Below are positions 29,395 through 36,932 of a stretch of 42,805 nt of DNA, piece after piece (positions within the stretch are counted from its first letter, which is position 1; each line of letters starts with the position of its first letter). Source of the stretch: Actinomadura fibrosa. GTDB lineage: Bacteria > Actinomycetota > Actinomycetes > Streptosporangiales > Streptosporangiaceae. The DNA lies in NCBI RefSeq assembly GCF_900659615.1, contig NZ_CAACUY010000063.1, positions 1-42,805 of the forward strand. Reading direction: 5' to 3'. The translations under genes and the position numbers were made by a program. The notes below the pieces were generated by a model, which was not told where the DNA came from, did no database searches, and saw nothing but the letters and a program-made list of their open reading frames with translations.

Positions 29395-31041
29395 ATGGCC
29401 CACGCCATCACCCAGACCTGTTGCAGCGACGCCACCTGCGTCGCCGTCTGCCCCGTGAACTGCATCCACCCGGCGCCGGGCGAGCCGGCGTTCGGCGGCA
29501 CCGAGATGCTCTACATCGACCCGGCGACGTGCATCGACTGCGGCGCCTGCGTCGACGCCTGCCCGGTGGACGCGATCTTCCCGGTCGAGGACCTGCCCGC
29601 CGGGCAGCGCGAGTACGCGGAGATCAACGCGGACTACTTCGCCGGCGCGGAGCCGCCGGTCGCCGAGGACGGCCCGAACTTCCACCGGTGGCAGGACCCG
29701 GAGTTCGACCGCGTCCTGCCGGCCGACTTCGCCCCGATCCGCGTCGCGGTCGTCGGCACGGGGCCGGCCGGCATGTACGCGGTGGAGGACCTGCTGCTGC
29801 ACACGGGCGCCGAGGTCACGCTGATCGACCGGCTGCCGGTGGCCGGGGGGCTGGTGCGCTACGGCGTGGCGCCCGACCATCCGGCGACCAAGAGGGTCGG
29901 CGAGGCCTTCGCGCGGTTCCACACCCATCCCCGGGTGCGGATGGTGCTGGGGCTGAAGGTCGGCGAGGACGTCACCGCGGCGGAGCTCGCCGCGCACCAC
30001 GACGCGGTGATCTACGCGGTCGGCGCGTCCGGTGACCGCCGCCTCGGCGTCCCGGGCGAGGATCTCCCCGGCGCCGTCGCGGCCACGTCGTTCGTCGCCT
30101 GGTACAACGGCCATCCCGACGTCGCGCCGGACGCCGTGGACCTGTCCACCGAGCGGGTTGTGGTGGTCGGCAACGGCAACGTCGCCATCGACGTCGCCAG
30201 GATCCTCGTCGCCGATCCCGACGACCTGGCCGGCACCGACATCGCCGACCACGCGCTCCAGGCGCTGCGGGGCAGCAACGTCCGCGAACTCTTGCTGCTC
30301 GGGCGCCGCGGACCCGAGGACGCCGCCTACACCCGGTCCGAACTGCTCGCCCTCACCCACCTGCGCGGCGTCGGCCTGGCCGTCGACGACCACGACCCGC
30401 GGACCGCCGCGGCGATCGAGGCGGCGGGCCCCCGGGACAAGGCCGCCCTGCTCCGGGACGTGCCGCGCGTCAGCGTGGACTGGGCGCACCCGCCCCCTGC
30501 CGGGCGCCGCATCGTCTTCCGCTTCCACTCCGCGCCCGTCGAGATCACCGGCACCGGCGCCGTCCAGGGCGTGCGCGTCACGGGACCGTCCGGTGAGACG
30601 GAGATCCGCGCCGGGCTGCTGCTGCGGGCGATCGGGTACCGGGGCGCCGCGATACCCGGGCTGCCCTTCGACGAGGCCACGGGCACGATCCCGAACACGG
30701 ACGGCCGGGTCGCCGGCCTGCCGGGGACGTACGTCGTCGGCTGGATCAAGCGCGGCCCCACCGGCGGCATCGGCGCCAACCGCGCCTGCGCCGCCGAGAC
30801 CGTCGGTGCGCTGCTGGACGACGCCGTCCACGGCCGCCTGCCCGCGCCCGAGCTCCCGGCGAAGGCGTTCCACCGGCTGGCGCGCCGCCGCAACCGCGAC
30901 ATCGTCGACGCGCGCGGCCTCGCAGCGATCGACCGCGCCGAGGTGGCGCGCGGCGGCCGGATCGGCAGGCCGCGCAGCAAGCTCGTCTCGGTGCCCGAGA
31001 TGGTCGCGGCGTCGAAACGCCGCCTGCGCCGCCCCGTCTGA
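29395..31041 (+). CDS. fprB: Ferredoxin plus FAD/NADP ferredoxin reductase fusion (FprB-like)
   Basis: A 548-aa protein, ATG 29395. Residues 1-60 form a ferredoxin with two Cys clusters (CCSDATCVAVCPVNCIHP and CIDCGACVDACPVDAIFP) for two iron-sulfur clusters. From residue 115 a two-dinucleotide-fold reductase follows: FAD loop VAVVGTGPAGMYAVEDLL, then VAGGLVRYGVAPDHP, NADP loop VVVVGNGNVAIDVARIL and the C-terminal GWIKRGPTGGIGANR. Mycobacterial FprB has the same domain order and a similar length. It passes electrons from NADPH through FAD and the ferredoxin part, most likely to the neighbouring AurF-type enzyme. The gene ends at a hairpin shared with the convergent ABC operon. Confidence 0.93.
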   Translation: MAHAITQTCCSDATCVAVCPVNCIHPAPGEPAFGGTEMLYIDPATCIDCGACVDACPVDAIFPVEDLPAGQREYAEINADYFAGAEPPVAEDGPNFHRWQDPEFDRVLPADFAPIRVAVVGTGPAGMYAVEDLLLHTGAEVTLIDRLPVAGGLVRYGVAPDHPATKRVGEAFARFHTHPRVRMVLGLKVGEDVTAAELAAHHDAVIYAVGASGDRRLGVPGEDLPGAVAATSFVAWYNGHPDVAPDAVDLSTERVVVVGNGNVAIDVARILVADPDDLAGTDIADHALQALRGSNVRELLLLGRRGPEDAAYTRSELLALTHLRGVGLAVDDHDPRTAAAIEAAGPRDKAALLRDVPRVSVDWAHPPPAGRRIVFRFHSAPVEITGTGAVQGVRVTGPSGETEIRAGLLLRAIGYRGAAIPGLPFDEATGTIPNTDGRVAGLPGTYVVGWIKRGPTGGIGANRACAAETVGALLDDAVHGRLPAPELPAKAFHRLARRRNRDIVDARGLAAIDRAEVARGGRIGRPRSKLVSVPEMVAASKRRLRRPV

Positions 31042-31044
31042 TCC

Positions 31045-31061
31045 ACCGCGCGCTCCGCGGT
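31045..31061. terminator. Short bidirectional hairpin between convergent genes
   Basis: ACCGCG-CGCTC-CGCGGT, a perfect 6-bp stem in the 19-base gap between the stop of the reductase and that of the ABC permease. Its position suggests a bidirectional terminator, though the stem is modest. Confidence 0.45.
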
Positions 31062-31864
31062 CAGGCACTGACGGCCCTCTTGTAGAGGCGCGTCGCCAGC
31101 GGGACGAACACGGTGAGGAGCACGGCGATCCAGAGCAGCGACACCGGGACGGCGTGCCGGAGGGGCCACGCGTCCGGGACCGCCATCGCGCTGCTCGTGT
31201 TGCCGAAGAGCTCCCGTGCCGCCTGCGTGAACGTCGAGACGGGGTTCCACTCGGCGGCGACGCGCAGCGGCGCGGGCAGCCTGGACGCGTCGAGGTAGGC
31301 GTTGGAGATGAACATCAGCGGGAACGAGACCATCGTCGCGATGTTGTTGAAGCTCTCCGGCGTGCGCAGGGCCAGCGCGACCGTCGCGGTGAACCAGGAG
31401 AACGCGTAGGCGAACAGCAGCAGCAGACCGAACCCGAGGACGGCCTCGCCGGGCGAGGAGTGCACCCGCCAGCCGACGACCAGCCCCATCGCCGCCATGA
31501 CGACCAGGCTCGCGATGTTCATCAGCAGGTCGCTGACGGTCTGGCCGACCAGCACCGCGGAGGGGGCCATCGGCAGCGAGCGGAACCGGTCGAAGATGCC
31601 CTTCCCCAGGTCGAGGGTCAGCGTGTAGCCGGTGGTCTGCGCGCCGATGATCACGGCTTGGACGAAGATGCCCGGGATGAGGAACTCCCGGTACGACATC
31701 CCCGGCACCTCGATCACGCTGCCGAAGACGTAGGCGAACATCAGCACGAACACGATCGGGAACATGACCGCGGAGCCGAGCAGGTCGGGCGACCGCCTGA
31801 TCTTCAGGGCGTCGCGCCTGGCGATGGTCCAGCCGTCCGCGACGGTCGTGGTGAACGCGTTCAT
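31061..31864 (-). CDS. DrrB-type ABC-2 permease
   Basis: A 267-aa membrane protein. ATG 31864 overlaps the ATPase stop (ATGA), fixing the start although the frame is open further upstream. Six hydrophobic helices are present, e.g. DLLGSAVMFPIVFVLMFAYV, FLIPGIFVQAVIIGAQTTG and LLLLFAYAFSWFTATVALAL. The segment GKGIFDRFRSLPMAPSAVLVG is characteristic of the DrrB/ABC-2 family that forms the membrane half of antibiotic exporters. Its substrate is unknown. It is the last gene of the leftward operon headed by the ribbon-helix-helix gene. Confidence 0.92.
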   Translation of the reverse strand: MNAFTTTVADGWTIARRDALKIRRSPDLLGSAVMFPIVFVLMFAYVFGSVIEVPGMSYREFLIPGIFVQAVIIGAQTTGYTLTLDLGKGIFDRFRSLPMAPSAVLVGQTVSDLLMNIASLVVMAAMGLVVGWRVHSSPGEAVLGFGLLLLFAYAFSWFTATVALALRTPESFNNIATMVSFPLMFISNAYLDASRLPAPLRVAAEWNPVSTFTQAARELFGNTSSAMAVPDAWPLRHAVPVSLLWIAVLLTVFVPLATRLYKRAVSA

Positions 31865-32835
31865 CGGACGGCCTCCCTGGCCTGCTCGTCGGTGCCGGGC
31901 GCCCGGTGCCCGGTCAGGGTGAGGTAGACGTCGTCGAGCGTGGGCCGCCGCAGCCCGGCGTCCCGGACCCGGATGCCCTCGTCGGCGAGCCGGCCGAGGG
32001 CCTCGCGGAGCGCCCCGGGACCGTCCGTGACGGGCACCGTGATCCGCAGCGACTCCGGGGCGGTCTGCATGGCGCCGACGGCGACCCAGGCGAGGGCCTG
32101 CCGGGCGGTCTCCATCTCCGCGGCGTCGCTCACGGTCACCGCGACGCGGTTGCCGCCGACCTGGTCCTTGAGCTCGTCGGGGGTGCCGTGGGCGATGGCG
32201 CGGCCGTGGTCGACGACCAGGATGCGGTCGGCGAGGTGGTCGGCCTCGTCCATGTACTGGGTGGTCAGCAGCAGCGTGCTGCCACCGGCGACGAGTTCGG
32301 AGATGGTGTCCCACAGCGCGGCGCGGGCGCGGGGGTCGAGGCCGGTGGTGGGCTCGTCCAGGAACAGGACCGGCGGGTCGGCGACCAGCGCGCCGGCGAG
32401 GTCGATGCGGCGGCGCATGCCGCCGGAGTAGCCCTTCACTGGACGGTCCGCGGCGCCGGCGAGGTCGAAGCGCTCCAGCAGCTCGCGGGCGCGGGCCCGG
32501 CTGCGCCTGGCGCCCAGGTGGTACAGGCGGCCGACCATCTCCAGGTTCTCGGCGCCGGTGAGGTGCTCGTCGACGGCGGCGTACTGGCCGGACAGCCCGA
32601 TGCGCTCCCGCAGCCGCCGGGCGTCCCGGACGATGTCGCACCCGGCGACGGTCGCGCGGCCCGCGTCGGGCGCCACCAGCGTGGTCAGCACGCGCACGGC
32701 CGTCGTCTTGCCCGCGCCGTTCGGGCCGAGCAGGGCGAGCACCGACCCTTGCGGGACGGAGAAGCCGAGCCCGTCCAGGGCCGTCACCTCGCCGTATCTC
32801 TTGACCAGTCCCTCGGCTGTGATCGCGTCGCTCAT
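31861..32835 (-). CDS. DrrA-type ABC transporter ATP-binding protein
   Basis: A 324-aa ATPase of the daunorubicin-resistance type. Walker A GPNGAGKTT, Q-loop region GLSGQYAAVDEHLTGAENL, signature YSGGMRRRIDLAGAL, Walker B VLFLDEPTTGLD and H-loop TTQYMDEADHLADR are all intact. The C-terminal tail carries the regulatory segment usual for DrrA (GLRRPTLDDVYLTLTGHRA). The GLSGQYAAVDE and TTQYMDEADHLA forms are DrrA-specific rather than general. ATG 32835 has GGAGCC upstream. It pairs with the overlapping permease gene and should export a hydrophobic compound. Confidence 0.94.
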   Translation of the reverse strand: MSDAITAEGLVKRYGEVTALDGLGFSVPQGSVLALLGPNGAGKTTAVRVLTTLVAPDAGRATVAGCDIVRDARRLRERIGLSGQYAAVDEHLTGAENLEMVGRLYHLGARRSRARARELLERFDLAGAADRPVKGYSGGMRRRIDLAGALVADPPVLFLDEPTTGLDPRARAALWDTISELVAGGSTLLLTTQYMDEADHLADRILVVDHGRAIAHGTPDELKDQVGGNRVAVTVSDAAEMETARQALAWVAVGAMQTAPESLRITVPVTDGPGALREALGRLADEGIRVRDAGLRRPTLDDVYLTLTGHRAPGTDEQAREAVR

Positions 32836-32861
32836 GGGGGCTCCTCGCTGGTGCTCTCGGG

Positions 32862-33707
32862 TCAGGACCGGTGGACGTCGATGTCGCCGTAGTTGGTGCG
32901 GGCGTGCACCTCGACGACCGAGTCGGTGGCCTCGGGGCCTTCGGCGGCGTCCAGCGCGTTGCGGACGACGCCGTTCTTGGAGTGCAGGTCGAGCCAGGCG
33001 GCGGTGCCCTCGGCGATGCCGACGTCGACCTTGCCGTGGCCGCCCTCCAGGTGGAGGCTGCCGCTCACCGCCGAGCCGATCCGCATCCGGCTGTAGGCGG
33101 TCCGGGCGGTGAGCCTGCCCATGACTCGGGCGACGGTGATGTCACCCGTGCCGGTCTTCACCTGGAGGTCGCCGGTCACGTCGCCGAGGACGACGGAGCC
33201 GGTGGAGACCTTCAGCGTGCCGGGGCCTTCGACGGACCCGATCCGCGCCGCCCCGGTGGAGACGGTCACCTCGACGGCCCCGGTCACCCGTTCGACCGAG
33301 ACGTCGCCGGTGGACGCCTTGACCTCCAGCGGACCGGTCTCCTCCAGGCGCACCTCGCCGAGGGCGCTGCGCAGGACCGTCCGGCCGAGCGGGCCGGTGG
33401 CGAAGACGTCCGCGACGACGTCGGCCTCCAGGGCGGACCCGGCGGGCAGGTCCACGCTCACGTCGATGGAGCCGCGCCAGGGGAGCAGGTGCCCCAGCGC
33501 CTTGGGCTTGGGGCCCTTGACCAGCAGGCGTCCGCCGGAGAACTCCACGGCGGTCCGCTCGGCGGCCTGCACGCTCGCCTCGCTGGACGGGTCGCTCGGG
33601 CGCACCTCCACCACGGTGTCGGCGCGGTCGGTGGCGTTGATCCGGACCCGGCCGACATAGATGTCGATGTCGGCGGTGATCGGTCCGGGCGTGTCGAAAG
33701 CGGGCAT
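32862..33707 (-). CDS. DUF4097-family beta-helix protein
   Basis: A 281-aa protein with ATG 33707 after AGGAGGGTT. From about residue 85 it consists of short beta-strand repeats with Thr/Ser-Gly turns (e.g. VKASTGDVSVERVTGAVEVT, VSTGAARIGSVEGPG, VKTGTGDITVARVMG), the right-handed beta-helix pattern of DUF4097 proteins. There is no signal peptide or membrane helix, so it is cytoplasmic. In actinomycetes this family is often placed before DrrAB-type transporters and after a small RHH/HicB-like protein, exactly as here, but its job is unknown. It ends 27 bases before the ATPase start. Confidence 0.9.
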   Translation of the reverse strand: MPAFDTPGPITADIDIYVGRVRINATDRADTVVEVRPSDPSSEASVQAAERTAVEFSGGRLLVKGPKPKALGHLLPWRGSIDVSVDLPAGSALEADVVADVFATGPLGRTVLRSALGEVRLEETGPLEVKASTGDVSVERVTGAVEVTVSTGAARIGSVEGPGTLKVSTGSVVLGDVTGDLQVKTGTGDITVARVMGRLTARTAYSRMRIGSAVSGSLHLEGGHGKVDVGIAEGTAAWLDLHSKNGVVRNALDAAEGPEATDSVVEVHARTNYGDIDVHRS

Positions 33708-33823
33708 GCGGAACCCTCCTCGTGGGTCCGGTGGAACGCCCGGCCTCGGACCGGGCGACGAATGGTGGGCGGCGGGCGCCGCGTGGGGCGCGGCAGGTGC
33801 CGCGTGGGGGACGGCGGGCTGCC

Positions 33824-34423
33824 TCAGCGCACCCAGCCGGTGTAGCCGCGGCCGCTCCGCGCCTGCTGCGGCGGGGCGGCGGGACGGGGAGCGGCGCCGG
33901 GCTCGAACGCCGCGGAGATCGCGCGGACCAGCCAGGCGTTGACCGAGACCCCCTGCCGTCCCGCCGCCTCCTCCACCCGCGTCTTGAGGTGCTCGGGCAG
34001 CCGCAGCGTCATCCGCGCCGTGCCGCCCTCGTCCGCGGACGGCGGTGCGGCGTGCGCGGCCGACGCGACGGCGTGCGCGGCCGAAGCGATGGCCTCCGCG
34101 CCGGCGGAGGACGCGTCGGCGGGCGGCGCGACGGCCTCCCGCGCCGCCCCCTCGCCGGCCTTGCCGCCGGACGGGTCCGACGGCGGCGGCGTCACCACGA
34201 ACGCCGGATCGCCGCCGCGCAGCCGCACCTCGACCGAGCCCGGCGCCAGCTCGCTGGTGATCTCGTCCGCCGCGGCCGACAGCGCCTCCAGCAGGGTGAG
34301 CCTGGCGGCCGAGTCCAGGACGCCGGTGAGGCGCTCGGCCAGCGCGCGGACGTCCGGGCCGCCGGCCTCGGCGGCGACCGCGAGTTCGCGGCGGAGCTTC
34401 TCGACGTACGGCATCAGGTCCAT
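33824..34423 (-). CDS. Ribbon-helix-helix (HicB/Arc-like) DNA-binding protein
   Basis: A 199-aa protein. I chose ATG 34423 (MDLMPYVEKLRRELAV); an ATG at 34474 adds 17 residues that overlap the operator array. The N-terminal 75 residues are helical and acidic, the middle (85-140) is an Ala/Ser/Pro-rich linker, and residues 142-180 (ARMTLRLPEHLKTRVEEAAG, then QGVSVNAWLVRAISAAF) are a clear RHH domain with the beta-strand MTLRLP. A basic, Arg/Gly/Pro tail ends the protein. It is probably a dimeric repressor of its own operon. An array of TGACGTCA-type sites starts 11 bases upstream of its start. No HicA toxin gene is nearby, so antitoxin function is unlikely. Confidence 0.8.
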   Translation of the reverse strand: MDLMPYVEKLRRELAVAAEAGGPDVRALAERLTGVLDSAARLTLLEALSAAADEITSELAPGSVEVRLRGGDPAFVVTPPPSDPSGGKAGEGAAREAVAPPADASSAGAEAIASAAHAVASAAHAAPPSADEGGTARMTLRLPEHLKTRVEEAAGRQGVSVNAWLVRAISAAFEPGAAPRPAAPPQQARSGRGYTGWVR

Positions 34424-34433
34424 GCCCCGACTA

Positions 34434-34505
34434 TGACGCCAATATGACGTCAAGTCAAGCCAAAGTGACGTCACATGACAGCACTACGACGTCACGGCGA
34501 CATCA
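34434..34505. promoter_or_regulatory. Array of TGACGTCA-type operators with helical spacing
   Basis: Octamers TGACGCCA (34434), TGACGTCA (34445), TGACGTCA (34466), CGACGTCA (34487) and CGACATCA (34498) lie at intervals of 11, 21, 21 and 11 bp. The two central copies are perfect palindromes. This spacing places them on one face of the helix, as expected for cooperatively binding RHH dimers. The array fills the divergent region between the RHH gene and the MFS gene and probably controls both. Confidence 0.7.
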
Positions 34506-34603
34506 CTCGCATCGTCCTCATATCCGCGGCCGGAGACGTCAAGAACCGCCCGCCCGCTCCGACCAGGACACGGAAGCAGGCTCCAGACGAAAGAAGGACC
34601 GAC

Positions 34604-36199
34604 GTGAGACACGAAGACCAGGGCGCCCCCGGCGCCCTCGCCGGACCGCGCGAGTGGCTGGGTCTGGCGGTGCTCGTCCTGCCGACGCTGCTGGTCGCGA
34701 TGGACCTGACGGCGCTGCTGCTCGCGCTGCCGCGGCTCAGCGCCGACCTGGGCGCGACCGGCACCGAGCAGCTCTGGATCAGCGACGGCTACGGCTTCCT
34801 CGTGGCCGGCTTCGTGGTCACCATGGGCACGCTCGGCGACCGGATCGGCCGCCGCCGGCTGCTGCTGGCCGGCGCCGCGGCGTTCGCGGTGCTGTCCGCG
34901 GTCGCCGCGTACTCGACGAGCCCGGAGATGCTGATCGCGGTCAGGGCGCTCCTCGGCATCGCGGGTGCGACCCTGATGCCCTCGACGCTGGCCCTGATCA
35001 CCAACATGTTCCGCGACGACGCGCAGCGCGGCCGGGCGATCGCGATCTGGGCGACCTGCCAGTTCGCCGGCGGCGCCCTCGGGCCGGTCCTCGCCGGCGT
35101 GCTGCTCCAGCGCTTCTGGTGGGGCTCGGTGTTCCTGGTCGCCGTCCCGGCCATGGCCGTCCTGCTGCTCGCCGGGCGGATCCTGCTGCCCGAGTTCCGC
35201 ACCGCCGCGCCCGGCCGCCTCGACCCGCTCAGCGTCGGGCTGTCGCTGGCCGCGGTGCTGCCGGTGGTGTACGGCCTCAAGCAGCTGGCCGCCGGCGGCG
35301 CGCACGGCCCGGCCGTCCCCCTCGCGGCGATCGCCGTCGGCGCGGCTGCCGGCGCCGTGTTCGTCCGGCGGCAGCTCGCCCTCGACACCCCGCTGCTGGA
35401 CCTGCGGCTGCTGCGCGACCGTCCCGTCTCCGCCGTCCTGGTCGCGCTGGTGTTCGCCGGCGTCGCCATGGCCGGGACGGGCCTGATGGTCACCCAGTAC
35501 CTCCAGAGCGTGCTCGGCTACTCGCCGCTGGAGTCGGCCCTGTGGTTCGCGCCGATGGGCCTCGGCGTCGCGGTCGGCACGATGACCGCGCCCGCGCTGG
35601 CCAAGCGCATGCGTCCGGCCGCCGCGATCGCCGCCGGGCTGGCCCTGTCCGCGGCCGGGTCGGTCCTACTGACCCAGGTGGACGGCACCGGCGGCCTCCC
35701 GCTCGTCCTGGCGGGCATCACCGTCCTGGCGCTGGGCACCGGCCCGCTGTTCGCGCTCGGCACCGGCCTGGTCGTCGGCTCGGTCCCGCCGGGGCGCGCC
35801 GGGGCGGCGGCGTCGATGTCGGAGACCGGCAACTACTTCGGCGGCTCGCTCGGCCTGGCGCTGCTCGGGGTGGTCGGCGCCGCCCTGTACCGCGACCGGA
35901 TGGCCCACGTCGACGCGCCCGCCGCGGCACGCCAGACGCTCGCCGGTGCCGGCGCCGCCGCCCGGGACCTGCCGCACGCCCAGGCCGCCGAGCTGATCCG
36001 CACCGCCAACGACGCCTTCACCAGCGGCCTGAACGTCACCGGCGCGATCGCCGCCGCGCTCTTCGGCGGCCTCGCGGTCCTCGTCATGGCGATGCGCCCC
36101 GCCCCCGCCACCCCTACCAGCGGGGGAGGGAAGCCGCCCGCGCGGGGGAGGCGGCCGGAGCCCGCCGACGGAGATCGTGGACGTGTCGTCGTGCCCTGA
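34604..36199 (+). CDS. MFS drug exporter, DHA2 family (14 helices)
   Basis: A 531-aa protein. GTG 34604 is preceded by AAGAAGGACC; the earlier ATG at 34475 lies in the operator array and would add a non-membrane tail. Family motifs are visible: motif A GTLGDRIGRRRLLLAG after helix two, and motif C-like GGALGPVLAGVLLQRFWWGSVF. I count 14 hydrophobic segments, the DHA2 pattern of proton-driven multidrug efflux (QacA, EmrB, actinorhodin exporters). The C-terminal 35 residues are Pro/Arg/Gly-rich and cytoplasmic. It is divergent from the RHH operon and probably shares its repressor. Substrate unknown. Confidence 0.93.
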   Translation: MRHEDQGAPGALAGPREWLGLAVLVLPTLLVAMDLTALLLALPRLSADLGATGTEQLWISDGYGFLVAGFVVTMGTLGDRIGRRRLLLAGAAAFAVLSAVAAYSTSPEMLIAVRALLGIAGATLMPSTLALITNMFRDDAQRGRAIAIWATCQFAGGALGPVLAGVLLQRFWWGSVFLVAVPAMAVLLLAGRILLPEFRTAAPGRLDPLSVGLSLAAVLPVVYGLKQLAAGGAHGPAVPLAAIAVGAAAGAVFVRRQLALDTPLLDLRLLRDRPVSAVLVALVFAGVAMAGTGLMVTQYLQSVLGYSPLESALWFAPMGLGVAVGTMTAPALAKRMRPAAAIAAGLALSAAGSVLLTQVDGTGGLPLVLAGITVLALGTGPLFALGTGLVVGSVPPGRAGAAASMSETGNYFGGSLGLALLGVVGAALYRDRMAHVDAPAAARQTLAGAGAAARDLPHAQAAELIRTANDAFTSGLNVTGAIAAALFGGLAVLVMAMRPAPATPTSGGGKPPARGRRPEPADGDRGRVVVP

Positions 36200-36214
36200 C
36201 TCCCAGGAGACCAG

Positions 36215-36349
36215 ATGGTCAGCCGGAAACTGAAGATCAAGATGGCGGTCGTCGCCGCGCTCGCGGCCCTCATCGCCGGAGCGTCGCTGGCCACGGGCAC
36301 GGACGAGCCCGCGTCCACCGGCGCTCCGGCCGCCGGGACCGCGCGATGA
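36215..36349 (+). CDS. Small secreted or membrane-anchored protein (44 aa)
   Basis: ATG 36215 has CCAGGAGACC upstream and sits 15 bases after the MFS stop. The product begins MVSRKLKIKMAVVAALAALI, a basic start and hydrophobic core of a signal or single membrane helix, followed by a short Thr/Ala/Pro tail with two acidic residues. Its TGA overlaps the ATG of the next membrane protein (ATGA). The tight spacing on both sides supports translation. No family is recognised. It could be an accessory subunit of the exporter. Confidence 0.6.
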   Translation: MVSRKLKIKMAVVAALAALIAGASLATGTDEPASTGAPAAGTAR

Positions 36350-36882
36350 CCGCCGTGCAGGCACCGCCCGCCGCCCGGGCGACCAGGGGACCGGTGCCGC
36401 GATGGGCCGACTGGACGGCGCAGGCCACGATGTGGTGCGTCGTCCCGTCCGGCATCTGGCGGATCCTCTTCGGGCTCGGCCTGCCCATGGGCTTCACCGG
36501 GTCCCAGGACCCGGAGAACGGCCCGTGGTTCGTGCTGCCCTACGTCATCGCGCTGACCGCCTTCTCCGAGGCGGTGGCGTTCCTGGGCATGGGGCTCGTC
36601 CGGCCGTGGGGCGAGGTGTGGCCGCAGTGGGTGCCGTTCCTGCGCGGGCGGACGGTCCACCCCCTCGCGGCGATCATCCCGGCCGCGCTGGGCTCGGTGG
36701 CCCTGATCCTGCTGTGGACGTCCTTCGTCTTCGCCGCGTTCCAGGCCGATCCGGATCCCGAGATGCCCCACGGGGCCAAGGCCGTCCTGCTCTACGTGTG
36801 CTACCTGCCGCTGGTGGCGTGGGGGCCGCTGCTCGCCGCGGTCACGGTGGCCTACGCCGTCCGCCGCCGACGCTACGGCTGA
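36346..36882 (+). CDS. Four-helix integral membrane protein of unknown function
   Basis: A 178-aa protein with ATG 36346 overlapping the preceding stop. Four hydrophobic helices are apparent at about residues 27-45 (MWCVVPSGIWRILFGLGL), 63-85 (FVLPYVIALTAFSEAVAFLG), 105-130 (PLAAIIPAALGSVALILLW) and 145-170 (KAVLLYVCYLPLVAWGPLLA). I do not recognise a named family. Similar actinomycete proteins are annotated only as hypothetical membrane proteins. It is the last gene of the MFS run and is followed by a terminator stem. Confidence 0.75.
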   Translation: MTAVQAPPAARATRGPVPRWADWTAQATMWCVVPSGIWRILFGLGLPMGFTGSQDPENGPWFVLPYVIALTAFSEAVAFLGMGLVRPWGEVWPQWVPFLRGRTVHPLAAIIPAALGSVALILLWTSFVFAAFQADPDPEMPHGAKAVLLYVCYLPLVAWGPLLAAVTVAYAVRRRRYG

Positions 36883-36887
36883 CCGGA

Positions 36888-36915
36888 CGGCCGCGCACCC
36901 CCCGGCACGCGGCCG
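36888..36915. terminator. Terminator between convergent genes
   Basis: CGGCCGCG / CGCGGCCG perfect 8-bp stem with a 12-base loop, five bases after the membrane-protein stop and 17 before the LLM stop on the other strand. Likely bidirectional. Confidence 0.6.
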
Positions 36916-36932
36916 CCCACGCCCCGCCCGGC

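Noticed and set aside
33824..34423. HicA/HicB toxin-antitoxin system
   Set aside because: Only the RHH protein is present. No HicA-like double-stranded-RNA-binding toxin lies beside it, and the operator array suggests a repressor.
34475..34603. Upstream ATG for the MFS exporter
   Set aside because: It lies inside the operator array and adds a polar tail unlike the family. GTG 34604 has a better ribosome site.
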